DNA of 64,000 nt. Source: Sphingomonas sp. URHD0057. GTDB taxonomy: Bacteria > Pseudomonadota > Alphaproteobacteria > Sphingomonadales > Sphingomonadaceae. Positions 1 to 10,092 of the stretch are shown one piece after another. The stretch lies in NCBI RefSeq assembly GCF_000620665.1, contig NZ_KK211162.1:951764-1015763 (forward strand), written 5' to 3'. The position numbers were made by a program, and so were the translations under genes. Position 1 is the first letter of the stretch, and the number at the start of each line of letters is the position of its first letter. A model generated the notes under the pieces. That model was not told the DNA's origin and ran no database searches. It saw nothing but the letters and a program-made list of their open reading frames with translations.

Positions 1-688
<688 letters not shown>

Positions 689-1225
689 CTATCGTCCGAA
701 CAGCTTTCCGAGCAGCCCGCCGCCACGCTCGACTTTCACGCCGTGGACTCGCCCGGCTTCGGCAGCGGCCCTCTCCATCTCGGGAGTCAGCGTCAGTTGA
801 TCCAGGAAGCTCGCCTTGGCGTCACCGTCGATCGGCGCGATCTGCAGACGAAAGCTGCTGACGTCGGTCTTCGCGGCAGTGATGCCGGCGCGCAACTGGT
901 CGAACTCGCGCATGACGAAATAGAGGTCGCGGTTGCCCTCGCCGTTCACGACGGCGATCAGGTAAACTTCGGCATTCGCTGCCTCGAGCTTTCCGATCAG
1001 CCGGTCCTCATAATCGTCGAGGTCTTTCGTCGACCTGGGCATGCCGGCATCGTTCGCCTCGCCCTCCGCAAGGATGCAGCGGATCCGCGCCATCTCATGC
1101 TGCTCTGCGAATTGGCGCACGTCGGGCCCGTGGGTGCGCGATCGGAACAGCAGCGGTTTACCGCTCTGCCCCTTGCGGCCGAACAGTTTCCAGTCGCTGC
1201 TATGCATCGATAGCCTGTCGCTCAT
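689..1225 (-). CDS. DUF695-like protein inserted between carA and carB
   Basis: A 178-aa soluble protein without signal peptide or membrane segment. The pattern of an early DW motif, a long helix (DLDDYEDRLIGKLEAANAEV), then a strand pair around YLIAVVNGEGNRDLYFVMRE resembles DUF695, a family of unknown function that I recall occurring with RraB-type domains. A longer reading from 1291 is possible, but the ATG at 1225 overlaps the upstream lipoprotein stop as ATGA, so I chose it. The stop abuts the carB start. Function is unknown. The neighbouring RraB-like gene supports the family call, which is from memory. Confidence 0.75.
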   Translation of the reverse strand: MSDRLSMHSSDWKLFGRKGQSGKPLLFRSRTHGPDVRQFAEQHEMARIRCILAEGEANDAGMPRSTKDLDDYEDRLIGKLEAANAEVYLIAVVNGEGNRDLYFVMREFDQLRAGITAAKTDVSSFRLQIAPIDGDAKASFLDQLTLTPEMERAAAEAGRVHGVKVERGGGLLGKLFGR

Positions 1226-1512
1226 GTCGCGGGTCCTTCCGGGAACTGCATGTTGACGAACACGGCCTTCAATCCATTGCGCCGCGCCCATTTGGCGACG
1301 CAGACGCGCTGCTCGACGCTGGGGTCCTGGCGCACCATCAGCAGCAGCTTTTTTTCGCTTTCGTCCTGGATCAGCTCGCCCAGCGCCAGCCCGCAGCCGA
1401 GCGCGATACTGTTGAGCTGCGCCTCGTCATGCATCCGCGCCGGCGTCGCGCAGGCTGAGAGGGCGAAGGCGCCGATTAATAAGCTGCGCTCGAGCCTTGC
1501 GAACCGGGCCAT
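1222..1512 (-). CDS. small putative lipoprotein in the car operon
   Basis: A 96-aa protein beginning MARFARLERSLLIGAFALSA and followed by CATP, so it has a charged N-terminus, a hydrophobic core and an LSAC lipobox. It is probably lipidated at Cys21 and held in the periplasm. The mature part contains two further cysteines (LGCGLAL and QRVCVAK). The ATG overlaps the stop of the RraB-like gene by one base (TGATG), and its own stop overlaps the DUF695 start (ATGA). No family recognised. The in-frame upstream extension to 1590 would bury the signal peptide, so I rejected it. Confidence 0.7.
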   Translation of the reverse strand: MARFARLERSLLIGAFALSACATPARMHDEAQLNSIALGCGLALGELIQDESEKKLLLMVRQDPSVEQRVCVAKWARRNGLKAVFVNMQFPEGPAT

Positions 1513-1916
1513 CAGGATAGTTTCCGAAAATCGAGCATTCCAAAACTCGTTGCCGAGACTATCGCCCTGTCCCGTGGCTCCCAGGACCAACCGAGGTATT
1601 CGAGCTGGTGCTCTCGCGCGTAGCTGTAAAGCTTCTCAACACGCAGCGAGAGAGACGCAGAACTAGGCAACGCGGTTTCCCACGCTTCCAGTCTATCGGA
1701 CAACCACTCCAATCCCATTTCCTGGAAATCGGCAGTTAGAGGTGCGTAAAAGTCGAAATTACCCTCAGCGAATAGATCCACATCCCCGTTAAAATGGTGA
1801 CACACGCGGTTAGGACCATCATCACCGCGCTGTTCAATGATGCGGATCGCATCATCCGATGCCTGCAATAGATTTGCGATCGTTGGTTCGAAGAGAGGCT
1901 CATCAAAATCTGTCAC
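1512..1916 (-). CDS. RraB-like protein (possible RNase E regulator family), within the car operon
   Basis: A 134-aa soluble protein starting at GTG 1916, which overlaps the carA stop as GTGA; the upstream ATG at 2030 would lie deep in carA. It follows the layout of E. coli RraB, an inhibitor of RNase E: a leading helix, then GDDGPNRVCHHF, a central helix ending in EMGLEWL, and a C-terminal helix leading to EYLGW where RraB has EYDGW. It lacks the acidic tail of RraB. The coding DNA is clearly A/T-richer than carA: I counted 27 of 60 G/C at 1741-1800 against 46 of 60 at 2461-2520, suggesting later acquisition. The family call is from remembered alignment. Confidence 0.65.
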   Translation of the reverse strand: MTDFDEPLFEPTIANLLQASDDAIRIIEQRGDDGPNRVCHHFNGDVDLFAEGNFDFYAPLTADFQEMGLEWLSDRLEAWETALPSSASLSLRVEKLYSYAREHQLEYLGWSWEPRDRAIVSATSFGMLDFRKLS

Positions 1917-3094
1917 CGCATCGCACCGACGAATTTCTCGAACAGATAGAAGCTGTCCTGCGGCCCCGGGCTCGCCTCGGGATGATATTGCACGCTGAAC
2001 GCCGGGCGGTCGGTCAGCTCGATCCCGCAATTGCTGCCGTCGAACAGCGACACGTGGGTTTCGCGCACATGGTCGGGCATCCCTTCTCGCTCGACCGCGA
2101 AGCCGTGGTTCATGCTGGTGATCTCGACCCGTCCGTCGGCGAGCCGCTTGACCGGATGATTGGCGCCGCGGTGCCCCTGGAACATCTTACTGGTCTTGCC
2201 GCCGACCGCGAGCGCCAGCATCTGATGGCCGAGGCAAATGCCGAACAGCGGCTTCTTGGTCTCCAGCATCTGCTGGATCACCGGCACCGCATATTCGCCG
2301 GTCGCCGCCGGGTCGCCCGGCCCGTTGGACAGGAAGAAGCCGTCCGGCTCGTGCGCCATGATCTGGTCGAAGGTCGCGGTTGCCGGGACCACCGTCACCC
2401 GCGCGCCGGCCTCGACCAGCAAGCGGAAGATGTTGCGCTTGTTGCCGTAATCGACCGCGACGACGTGGGGGCGGCCGTCCTCCTCGGCGCCCACCCCATG
2501 ACCCTCACCCCAGGCCCACTTGCCGCCGCTCCAGCGCTCCACCTGCAGCCGGCTGACGTCCTTCGCCAGGTCCATGCCCTCGAGCCCCGGCCACTGCGCC
2601 GCCATCGCCTGCAGTTTCTCGAGGTCGAACTGCCCATCCGCGTGATGCGCAACGGCGATGTTGGGCGGCCCGTCCTTTCGCACCAGCTTGGTCAGTGCCC
2701 GCGTGTCGACTCCCGCAATCCCGATCCGACCCCATTTCGCCATCCACTCGGCGAAGCCCTGGCTCGCCCGGTAGTTCGAAGGCTCGGTCACCATTTCGCG
2801 GACCAGGCAACCGAGGGCATGCGCCTCGCCCGCCTCGACGTCCTCGTCGTTGGCGCCGACATTGCCGATGTGGGGAAAAGTGAAAGCGATGACCTGCTTG
2901 GCGAAGCTCGGGTCGGTCATGATCTCCTGATATCCGGTCATCGCCGTGTGGAAGCACAGCTCCCCGACCGCCTGCCCTTCCGCGCCGAAGCCCTTGCCCC
3001 ACACCGTCCGGCCATCGGCGAACACCACTACTCCCGTCGCGCCCTCCGGTTGTCGGGCGCGCGTAGCCAAGGGGACCGGGCGTGCGTCGGCCAT
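1913..3094 (-). CDS. carA: carbamoyl-phosphate synthase small subunit (glutaminase)
   Basis: A 393-aa glutamine amidotransferase that hydrolyses glutamine and channels ammonia to CarB. The N-terminal CPSase_sm_chain domain contains FHTAMTGYQEIMTDPSF. The class I GATase domain has the nucleophile Cys287 in FGICLGHQ and the His371/Glu373 pair in QYHPEASPGP, so the triad is complete. The ATG at 3094 gives normal length. It is transcribed away from the gatB/yqeY-like gene, with about 140 bp between them for both promoters. Its TGA is shared with the GTG start of the RraB-like gene. Confidence 0.97.
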   Translation of the reverse strand: MADARPVPLATRARQPEGATGVVVFADGRTVWGKGFGAEGQAVGELCFHTAMTGYQEIMTDPSFAKQVIAFTFPHIGNVGANDEDVEAGEAHALGCLVREMVTEPSNYRASQGFAEWMAKWGRIGIAGVDTRALTKLVRKDGPPNIAVAHHADGQFDLEKLQAMAAQWPGLEGMDLAKDVSRLQVERWSGGKWAWGEGHGVGAEEDGRPHVVAVDYGNKRNIFRLLVEAGARVTVVPATATFDQIMAHEPDGFFLSNGPGDPAATGEYAVPVIQQMLETKKPLFGICLGHQMLALAVGGKTSKMFQGHRGANHPVKRLADGRVEITSMNHGFAVEREGMPDHVRETHVSLFDGSNCGIELTDRPAFSVQYHPEASPGPQDSFYLFEKFVGAMR

Positions 3095-3234
3095 GGGCGG
3101 GAAGAGCCTTTCCGTCAGGGTCAGAACAACGATGTCGCTAAGGCATTTCCGCTATGCGCTTTGGCGGTGCGGGTCAACGCTGGTCAGCGCCAAAATCGCT
3201 CGCTAGGGCCCAAGTTACACTTCAAGAGTGCACC

Positions 3235-3687
3235 ATGATCCGCGACGCCATCAAGACCGCCACCATCGCTGCGATGAAAAGCGGCGACAAGGAAACGACG
3301 CAGACCCTGCGCCTGGCCTCCGCGGCGATCAAGAACCGCGACATCGAGGCGCGCACCGGCACGGCGCCGAAAGACGACGACCTGTTGGTCACCGAAGTCC
3401 TGCAGAAAATGGTCAAGCAGCGCCGCGAATCCGCGGAGATCTACCGCACCAATGGCCGCGACGACCGCGCCCAGGTCGAAGAGGCCGAGATCGCGGTGAT
3501 CGAGGGCTTCCTGCCGGCCCAGCTCGGCGACGCCGAAGCCGAGGCGAAAATCCGCGACATCGTCGCCGAGACTGGCGCTTCTTCGATGAAGGACATGGGC
3601 CGGGTGATGGCGCTGGTGAAGGAGCGTCTGGGCGGCGCGATCGAGCCGGCCCGCGCCAGCGCGCTGGTCAAGGCCGCGCTGTCTTAG
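3235..3687 (+). CDS. GatB/YqeY domain-containing protein
   Basis: A 150-aa protein starting MIRDAIKTATIAAMKSGDKE and ending in a helical domain (FLPAQLGDAEAEAKIRDIV). This matches the YqeY family, related to the C-terminal tRNA-binding domain of the amidotransferase subunit GatB. A link to tRNA metabolism is inferred from the family; no enzymatic activity is established. ATG 3235 was chosen over 3154 because the extension reads like non-coding sequence and homologues start at MIRD or MLR. It is followed by a strong hairpin whose T-run serves the opposite strand. Confidence 0.92.
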   Translation: MIRDAIKTATIAAMKSGDKETTQTLRLASAAIKNRDIEARTGTAPKDDDLLVTEVLQKMVKQRRESAEIYRTNGRDDRAQVEEAEIAVIEGFLPAQLGDAEAEAKIRDIVAETGASSMKDMGRVMALVKERLGGAIEPARASALVKAALS

Positions 3688-3692
3688 CCCAC

Positions 3693-3725
3693 AAAAAAGG
3701 CCCCGCCGCGCGTGGCGGCGGAGCC
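3693..3725 (-). terminator. rho-independent terminator for the 3743-4117 gene
   Basis: Read on the minus strand, an 11-bp GC-rich stem with one mismatch (arms 3715-3725 and 3699-3709, 5-nt loop) is followed by six T residues (3693-3698). It lies just past the stop of the minus-strand membrane protein gene. On the plus strand it also follows the GatB/YqeY gene but lacks a T-run there. Confidence 0.8.
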
Positions 3726-3742
3726 ATGAAATTCAACCGAGC

Positions 3743-4117
3743 TTAGTGCGTTGCAGCGGCTGGTGTTCGCGTGCCGCCACCGGCGAGACCCATCAGGCCG
3801 TCCATGACGAGCCCGTACAGGAAGATGGCGATGGCACTGGCCAACGCGCCGCCGACACCGATCTGGAGATTGGCGGCAACTGCCATGAGTTGCGTACCGA
3901 TCGCCGGGATATGACCAAGCGCTCCGCCCACAATCGGAAGCACGAGGGCGATGACTCCCGCCAGGATCATCTTGTCCTGCGGCATCGACAGGCCCGAGAT
4001 CAGGCCGAGGGCGACGAGGATCAACGCCATGTCCATCGTTCCCAACGCTACGAATCCGGTAATGATCGCGAGCAGAATATAGAGAGCGCGGGCAAGCCCG
4101 CTGATCTTGTTCAGCAT
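3743..4117 (-). CDS. small polytopic membrane protein
   Basis: A 124-aa very hydrophobic protein with about four predicted membrane segments: roughly residues 8-26, 29-46, 52-70 and 83-110. Charged residues are few, mainly in the N-terminal MLNKISGLAR and in MPQDKM. The C-terminus is a short Gly/Thr/Ala-rich tail. No family is recognised. It stands alone: it is divergent from dnaG across a 188-bp spacer and ends at its own terminator. The rc of the upstream DNA gives a purine-rich AAGGAGGGGG stretch before the ATG, a good ribosome binding site. Confidence 0.75.
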   Translation of the reverse strand: MLNKISGLARALYILLAIITGFVALGTMDMALILVALGLISGLSMPQDKMILAGVIALVLPIVGGALGHIPAIGTQLMAVAANLQIGVGGALASAIAIFLYGLVMDGLMGLAGGGTRTPAAATH

Positions 4118-4183
4118 ATGAATCCCCCTCCTTGTTGGCCCGTCTCCCGCTCTTTCGGCGGTTCGTTTCGGAGCCAGTCCAGA

Positions 4184-4256
4184 TTAACCATTCACGGCCG
4201 TATGCACAGCGCTATGAATCCTTTCGAATCAGCCCGCTGCGGGAGTCTGTGGATAA
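4184..4256 (+). promoter_or_regulatory. dnaG upstream region with CtrA-like half-site and perfect DnaA box
   Basis: The 188-bp space between the membrane protein gene and dnaG contains TTAACCAT at 4184-4191, matching the CtrA half-site of alphaproteobacteria, and TGTGGATAA at 4248-4256, the reverse complement of the consensus DnaA box TTATCCACA. The DnaA box ends 49 bp before the dnaG GTG. Both could set cell-cycle timing of primase expression. This rests on motif matches only; no -10/-35 was confidently placed. Confidence 0.45.
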
Positions 4257-4305
4257 CTATTTGGCGTCCGTTTGCCCCGGGCCGATTCGCGCATAGGGTC
4301 GAGTC

Positions 4306-6141
4306 GTGACGCTCTCCCCCGCCTGGCTCGACGAATTGCGCGCGCGGACCGTGCTGAGCGCCGTGATCGCGCCGACCGTCAAGCTGCTCCGTGCCGGGCG
4401 CGAGTGGAAGGCGTGCTGCCCGTTCCACAACGAGAAGACGCCGAGCTTCACCGTCAACGACGACAAGGGCTTCTACCATTGCTTCGGCTGCGGCGCGCAC
4501 GGCGACGCGATCCGCTTCCTCACGGACCAGCGCGGAATGCCGTTCATGGACGCGGTCAAGGAGCTGGCGTCCAAGGCCGGCATGGACGTGCCCGCGCCCG
4601 ACCCCCAGGCGAAGGAGCGCGCCGACCGCGCCGCCACCCTCACCGACGTCATGGGCGAAGTCGCCAAATATTACGCCGAGCAGCTGCAGGGCCTCGCTGG
4701 CGCCGAGGCGCGCGAATATTTGAAGCGCCGCGGGATCGACCCGGCCACGGTGCAGCGCTTCGGCATCGGCCTGGCGCCCGACAGCCGCAACGCGCTGAAA
4801 CGCGCTCTCGCGCATCTCGGCGAGGACCGGCTGGTCGAGACCGGCATGCTGATCCAGCCCAAGGAGGACGGCAAGGACAGCTACGACCGTTTCCGTGGCC
4901 GGCTGATGATCCCCATCCGCGATCCGCGCGGCCGGGTCATCGCGTTCGGCGGCCGCATCCTCGGCACCGGCGAGCCCAAGTACCTCAATTCCCCCGACAC
5001 CCCCCTCTTCGACAAGGGCCGCACCCTCTACAACATCGACCGCGCCGGCCCCGCGAGCCGCACCGCGAAGCGCCTGATCGTCGTCGAAGGCTATATGGAC
5101 GTGATCGCCCTCGACCGCGCCGGGATCGCCGAGGCGGTTGCCCCCAACGGTACCGCGGTCACCGAGGCGCAGCTCGAGCGGATGTGGCGCCTCGACCCCT
5201 CGCCGATCCTCTGCTTCGACGGCGACAGCGCGGGCCGCAAAGCCGCGATCCGCGCCGCCTTGCGCGCCCTTCCCTTCATCACCCCCGAGCGGACGCTGCG
5301 CTTCGTCGAGCTGCCTGCGGGACAAGACCCCGACGACGTCGTCAACGCCGGCGGCCGCGAGGCGCTGGAAGCCATGCTGGCCGCGCCCGAAGCCCTCTCA
5401 GACCGCCTCTGGCGCCACGAGTTCGAGGCGGCGCCGTTGAGCACCCCAGAAGCCTGGGCGGGCCTGAAGCAGCGGCTGATCGACCACGCCTCGACGATCG
5501 GCCACGCCGACCTTGCCCGCATCTATCGCGAGGAGTGGCTCAACCGCTTCTTCGCCCAGCGCCGCCCGGCCACCCCACAGCGCTCGTCCGCGCAGCAAAG
5601 GCGGGGCACGTTCAAGAACGGTCGTTTCGTCGCCCCGGAAAAGCCGCCGGGCGACATGATGAAGCAGATCGGCACGCGCGGCATCGATGCCCGCCACGCC
5701 CGCGCGCTGCTCGAAGGATTCACTTTGTTCCCTGAGGAATTGCCCGCTCATTGCGAGCAGCTCGAAGGCCTCGTCATTGCTGACAAATCCATTGCATCCC
5801 TGCGCGATCAACTGGTCGAGGCCGCCTTCTCCGGCGCGGCGCTTGATCGAGACCGCGTAATGACCATATTGGGCGGCAACGAAGCGGGGGGCGGAACCGT
5901 CCCGCGCACGATGGGCTTTTCCTTCACCCGCCGCGACAGCGATCCGGAGCGCGCGCGAAGCGATCTCGCCGCTGCGGTCGAGATCCTCTCGGCGGCGGAG
6001 GAAGTGGAAAAAGCTCTCGACGATGCAACGGAACGGCTGAAGCGGGATTTGACCGACGAGGCCTACGAGGAACAGCAGCGTCTCCAAGAGGCGCAGCGTG
6101 GATTGAGACAGAGGCTGGCATCGCTTGCCGGCACCGATTAA
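4306..6141 (+). CDS. dnaG: DNA primase
   Basis: A 611-aa primase that makes RNA primers at the replication fork. The N-terminal zinc-binding domain has the CHC2 ligands Cys38, His41, Cys59 and Cys62. The catalytic core contains the RNA-polymerase basic motif region, the Toprim motif [11 protein letters not shown], and the acidic pair in [12 protein letters not shown]. The C-terminal part is the helical helicase-binding domain. The start is GTG at 4306; the next possible starts would cut into the conserved first helix. It lies 11 bp upstream of rpoD, the classic dnaG-rpoD arrangement. Confidence 0.97.
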   Translation: MTLSPAWLDELRARTVLSAVIAPTVKLLRAGREWKACCPFHNEKTPSFTVNDDKGFYHCFGCGAHGDAIRFLTDQRGMPFMDAVKELASKAGMDVPAPDPQAKERADRAATLTDVMGEVAKYYAEQLQGLAGAEAREYLKRRGIDPATVQRFGIGLAPDSRNALKRALAHLGEDRLVETGMLIQPKEDGKDSYDRFRGRLMIPIRDPRGRVIAFGGRILGTGEPKYLNSPDTPLFDKGRTLYNIDRAGPASRTAKRLIVVEGYMDVIALDRAGIAEAVAPNGTAVTEAQLERMWRLDPSPILCFDGDSAGRKAAIRAALRALPFITPERTLRFVELPAGQDPDDVVNAGGREALEAMLAAPEALSDRLWRHEFEAAPLSTPEAWAGLKQRLIDHASTIGHADLARIYREEWLNRFFAQRRPATPQRSSAQQRRGTFKNGRFVAPEKPPGDMMKQIGTRGIDARHARALLEGFTLFPEELPAHCEQLEGLVIADKSIASLRDQLVEAAFSGAALDRDRVMTILGGNEAGGGTVPRTMGFSFTRRDSDPERARSDLAAAVEILSAAEEVEKALDDATERLKRDLTDEAYEEQQRLQEAQRGLRQRLASLAGTD

Positions 6142-6152
6142 TTAGGCGGACA

Positions 6153-8188
<2,036 letters not shown>

Positions 8189-8198
<10 letters not shown>

Positions 8199-8220
8199 CG
8201 TCATCGACCAGTAACGTCAT
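8189..8220 (+). repeat. 16-bp perfect tandem duplication over the rpoD stop codon
   Basis: CGACCAGTAACGTCAT occurs at 8189-8204 and again, back to back, at 8205-8220. The first unit contains the rpoD stop codon, so the duplication does not change the protein. It looks like a slippage or insertion scar. Confidence 0.9.
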
Positions 8221-8280
8221 CGCGAGGAGCGCAGCGACGTGGCGATCCAGAGACGGATCGCTTCACGCTCGCGTGGCGCC
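8215..8280 (+). repeat. REP-like palindromic intergenic element
   Basis: The stretch starting CGTCATCGCGAGGAGCGCAG resembles the dispersed GTCATTGCGAGGAGCGNAGC-type element that I recall from many alphaproteobacterial intergenic regions. It includes the inverted pair GCGATCC (8242-8248) and GGATCGC (8255-8261) with a 6-nt loop. The right arm (CGCTTCACGCTCGCGTGGC) is a degraded mirror of the left. It sits between the convergent ends of rpoD and the next gene. Copy number elsewhere cannot be seen here. Confidence 0.55.
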
Positions 8281-8287
8281 ACGCCCC

Positions 8288-8617
8288 TCAACACGTATCG
8301 ATGTCGAGCGACCAGATCGCCGAATAATCCGTGTCGCCAGGTGAGCTGTGCGCTCCATCGGGGGCGCCGGTGCCGTCGCCGTTGGTGGCATGGGTCGGCA
8401 CCCGGACGTCCGGCCCGCCGATCGTATAATCGCCGCCGGCCAGCGTGCCGCCCTTCGGGCTGTGAAGCACATTGGGGGTCGAGATCACCGGGCACACGAA
8501 GCCCGTGCTGAACTGGACCGAGCTGGCGTTGGGGTTCGGGCCCGAAGGCGGCTGGGCCGCAACACTTCCGGCCCAGGCCAGCGCACCGGCCGCGGCCGTC
8601 ATTGGAATGATCCTCAT
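8288..8617 (-). CDS. small secreted protein of unknown function
   Basis: A 109-aa protein beginning MRIIPMTAAAGALAWAGSVA with likely signal peptidase cleavage near AAQ. The mature part is rich in Gly, Pro, Asp, Ser and Thr and has two cysteines, one in TGFVCPV and one as the last residue. ATG 8617 follows an AGAGGA ribosome binding site; a longer reading to 8719 adds implausible N-terminal sequence. It is convergent with rpoD and bracketed by the duplicated rpoD 3' end, so it may have arrived as an insertion. No family recognised. Confidence 0.6.
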   Translation of the reverse strand: MRIIPMTAAAGALAWAGSVAAQPPSGPNPNASSVQFSTGFVCPVISTPNVLHSPKGGTLAGGDYTIGGPDVRVPTHATNGDGTGAPDGAHSSPGDTDYSAIWSLDIDTC

Positions 8618-8723
8618 CGCATCCTCTTGGATTGTTGGGGAAACTCGCAGCAACGCGCGTGCCCAGCCAACCGTTCGCATTCGCCCGCGTTCCTCAGCCC
8701 AACCGCCATCCCATGGCACTCGC

Positions 8724-8755
8724 CGCTCGCGGAAGATGCGGAGCTTCCTCGACCA
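8724..8755 (+). repeat. direct repeat copy 2: displaced duplicate of the rpoD 3' end
   Basis: Identical over 32 bases to 8163-8194, 561 bp further along, and followed by TAA after one mismatch. It lies in the non-coding space before the 8787 gene and has no upstream rpoD coding sequence, so it is a fragment. The arrangement is what integration at, or segmental duplication of, the rpoD end would leave. Confidence 0.9.
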
Positions 8756-8786
8756 ATAAACGGCGTCGAGCTAGGATCGGCCCGCG

Positions 8787-9434
8787 ATGCGCCTGATTGA
8801 CGAGATCACCGCCGGCGCCCCGATCGCCACCTTCACCCACGACCAGGGCGGCGCCGCGACGCTTTACGCCTATCAACCGCAACCGGCGGCCGAGACACGG
8901 TCCGGCGAGAAGATGGCGAATGCCCTGTTCGGAGGGATCATCGACACGCGGTCGCCCAAGACGCCATATTTCTGCTCCTGGCGCGATCCCGCCCCGAGCC
9001 GGTTCAGGGCCGGTCCGGATGCGGGCCCACCGCACGAAATCCTGTCTCTTTGCCACTTCGGCACGTCCGCCTGGTCGCCTCCGACCGACCTCGTCAAGCA
9101 CGCCGAACAGGCGATGAGCCGAGACTCGGCGTCGGTCGTAATGGGCTGGAAACGGCGCGACGACGCTTATGTCCTGACCAGACTCGAAGTGGTGATTTCC
9201 AACCTCGCCGCCGAACGGGACTTTCGATCGGTGTGGTTCGACGACGAGATCCAGGAACTCCCGTTCGAGCGGCAGGCCATCACATTCCCGGCCTCGCCGG
9301 TTGATGTGCTGACCTTCGAAGTCACCGCCTCGCTGCCCAAGCGGTACAACCGGCGCGAGCAGCCGAAGGAGCCCACGGCGACGTTCACAATGACCGGAAG
9401 CGCCCCGCCACTGCCGGAGTGGGTGCTTTACTAA
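8787..9434 (+). CDS. hypothetical protein (215 aa)
   Basis: A soluble 215-aa protein starting MRLIDEITAGAPIATFTHDQ. It has no signal peptide, membrane segment or recognised catalytic motif. Notable features are a Trp-rich middle (YFCSWRD, SAWSPP, GWKRRDD) and a C-terminal half predicted to be mostly strands. Codon use matches the GC-rich background. It starts 31 bp after the displaced rpoD repeat and is the first gene after that scar. I do not recognise the family. Confidence 0.65.
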   Translation: MRLIDEITAGAPIATFTHDQGGAATLYAYQPQPAAETRSGEKMANALFGGIIDTRSPKTPYFCSWRDPAPSRFRAGPDAGPPHEILSLCHFGTSAWSPPTDLVKHAEQAMSRDSASVVMGWKRRDDAYVLTRLEVVISNLAAERDFRSVWFDDEIQELPFERQAITFPASPVDVLTFEVTASLPKRYNRREQPKEPTATFTMTGSAPPLPEWVLY

Positions 9435-9603
9435 GGCGCCGAAGCCAAGCGGCCACGCTTCTGGTAGATCGAGGCGCCGACGACGACCGACGGCGCTTCG
9501 CTTTCTTGTATTCTGCTGCTAACCCCTTGCGACGATCCGAAGATCAGCAAGGCGGCGGGCCTGACGAAGCCGGCACGAAACCATTTTGAATAGGAGAAAG
9601 TGC

Positions 9604-9936
9604 ATGGCGGGCCGTTGGACCAACAATAACCGCGAAGCTCTGCATTTGGCTAAGATGATACGAGACGTCCCATTCGCCGGAGTCTGCCAGATTAGCTTAC
9701 TTGGTGGCCAGGTAACGATCGAGGGCATTGTCCGGGGGTGCTCAGCCGGTAACAACGCTGGTCTTGGAGGTAACTGGGCCTATCACGGCTCCATGACTGC
9801 GGAGACGCTAAATGGCGGCGTTCATGAAATTGACCTGTTGGATGCTCACGCCGTTGTGGACGTCACTGCGCAGCGGCTGCAAGCATATGCTGACGCTGGA
9901 CTGGTGACCTTCGTCGAAGTGCCGACTGACTGCTAA
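9604..9936 (+). CDS. hypothetical protein (110 aa) in an A/T-richer segment
   Basis: A 110-aa protein starting MAGRWTNNNREALHLAKMIR after an AGGAGAAAG ribosome binding site; the alternative TTG at 9586 lies within that site and was rejected. It is glycine-rich in the middle (LLGGQVTIEGIVRGCSAGNN) and has no signal peptide or membrane segment. A hairpin 25 bp after the stop may end its transcript. Together with the next gene it forms an A/T-richer patch suggesting transfer. Family unknown. Confidence 0.6.
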   Translation: MAGRWTNNNREALHLAKMIRDVPFAGVCQISLLGGQVTIEGIVRGCSAGNNAGLGGNWAYHGSMTAETLNGGVHEIDLLDAHAVVDVTAQRLQAYADAGLVTFVEVPTDC

Positions 9937-9960
9937 GCTACTACAAATCGGCAGGCCTCT

Positions 9961-9983
9961 GAGCGACGAGGTTGTCGCTCTTT
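9961..9983 (+). terminator. candidate terminator after the 9604-9936 gene
   Basis: GAGCGAC, a 6-nt loop and GTCGCTC (9961-9980) form a perfect 7-bp stem followed by TTT. The T-run is short, so efficiency is doubtful, but the position 25 bp past the stop fits. Confidence 0.5.
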
Positions 9984-10092
9984 CGGGCACATGAAATAGT
10001 CGCTGCGAAAAGATTGCGCAAGCACATGGGGCTTGCACCTCATTGATTACACTCAATTAGCCGCCACACTGACTGCGACAGAAAGGGGAGGA

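Noticed and set aside
4192-5325. 377-codon minus-strand frame over the dnaG 5' half
   Set aside because: Overlaps the DnaG zinc and Toprim domains; composition typical of an antisense shadow.
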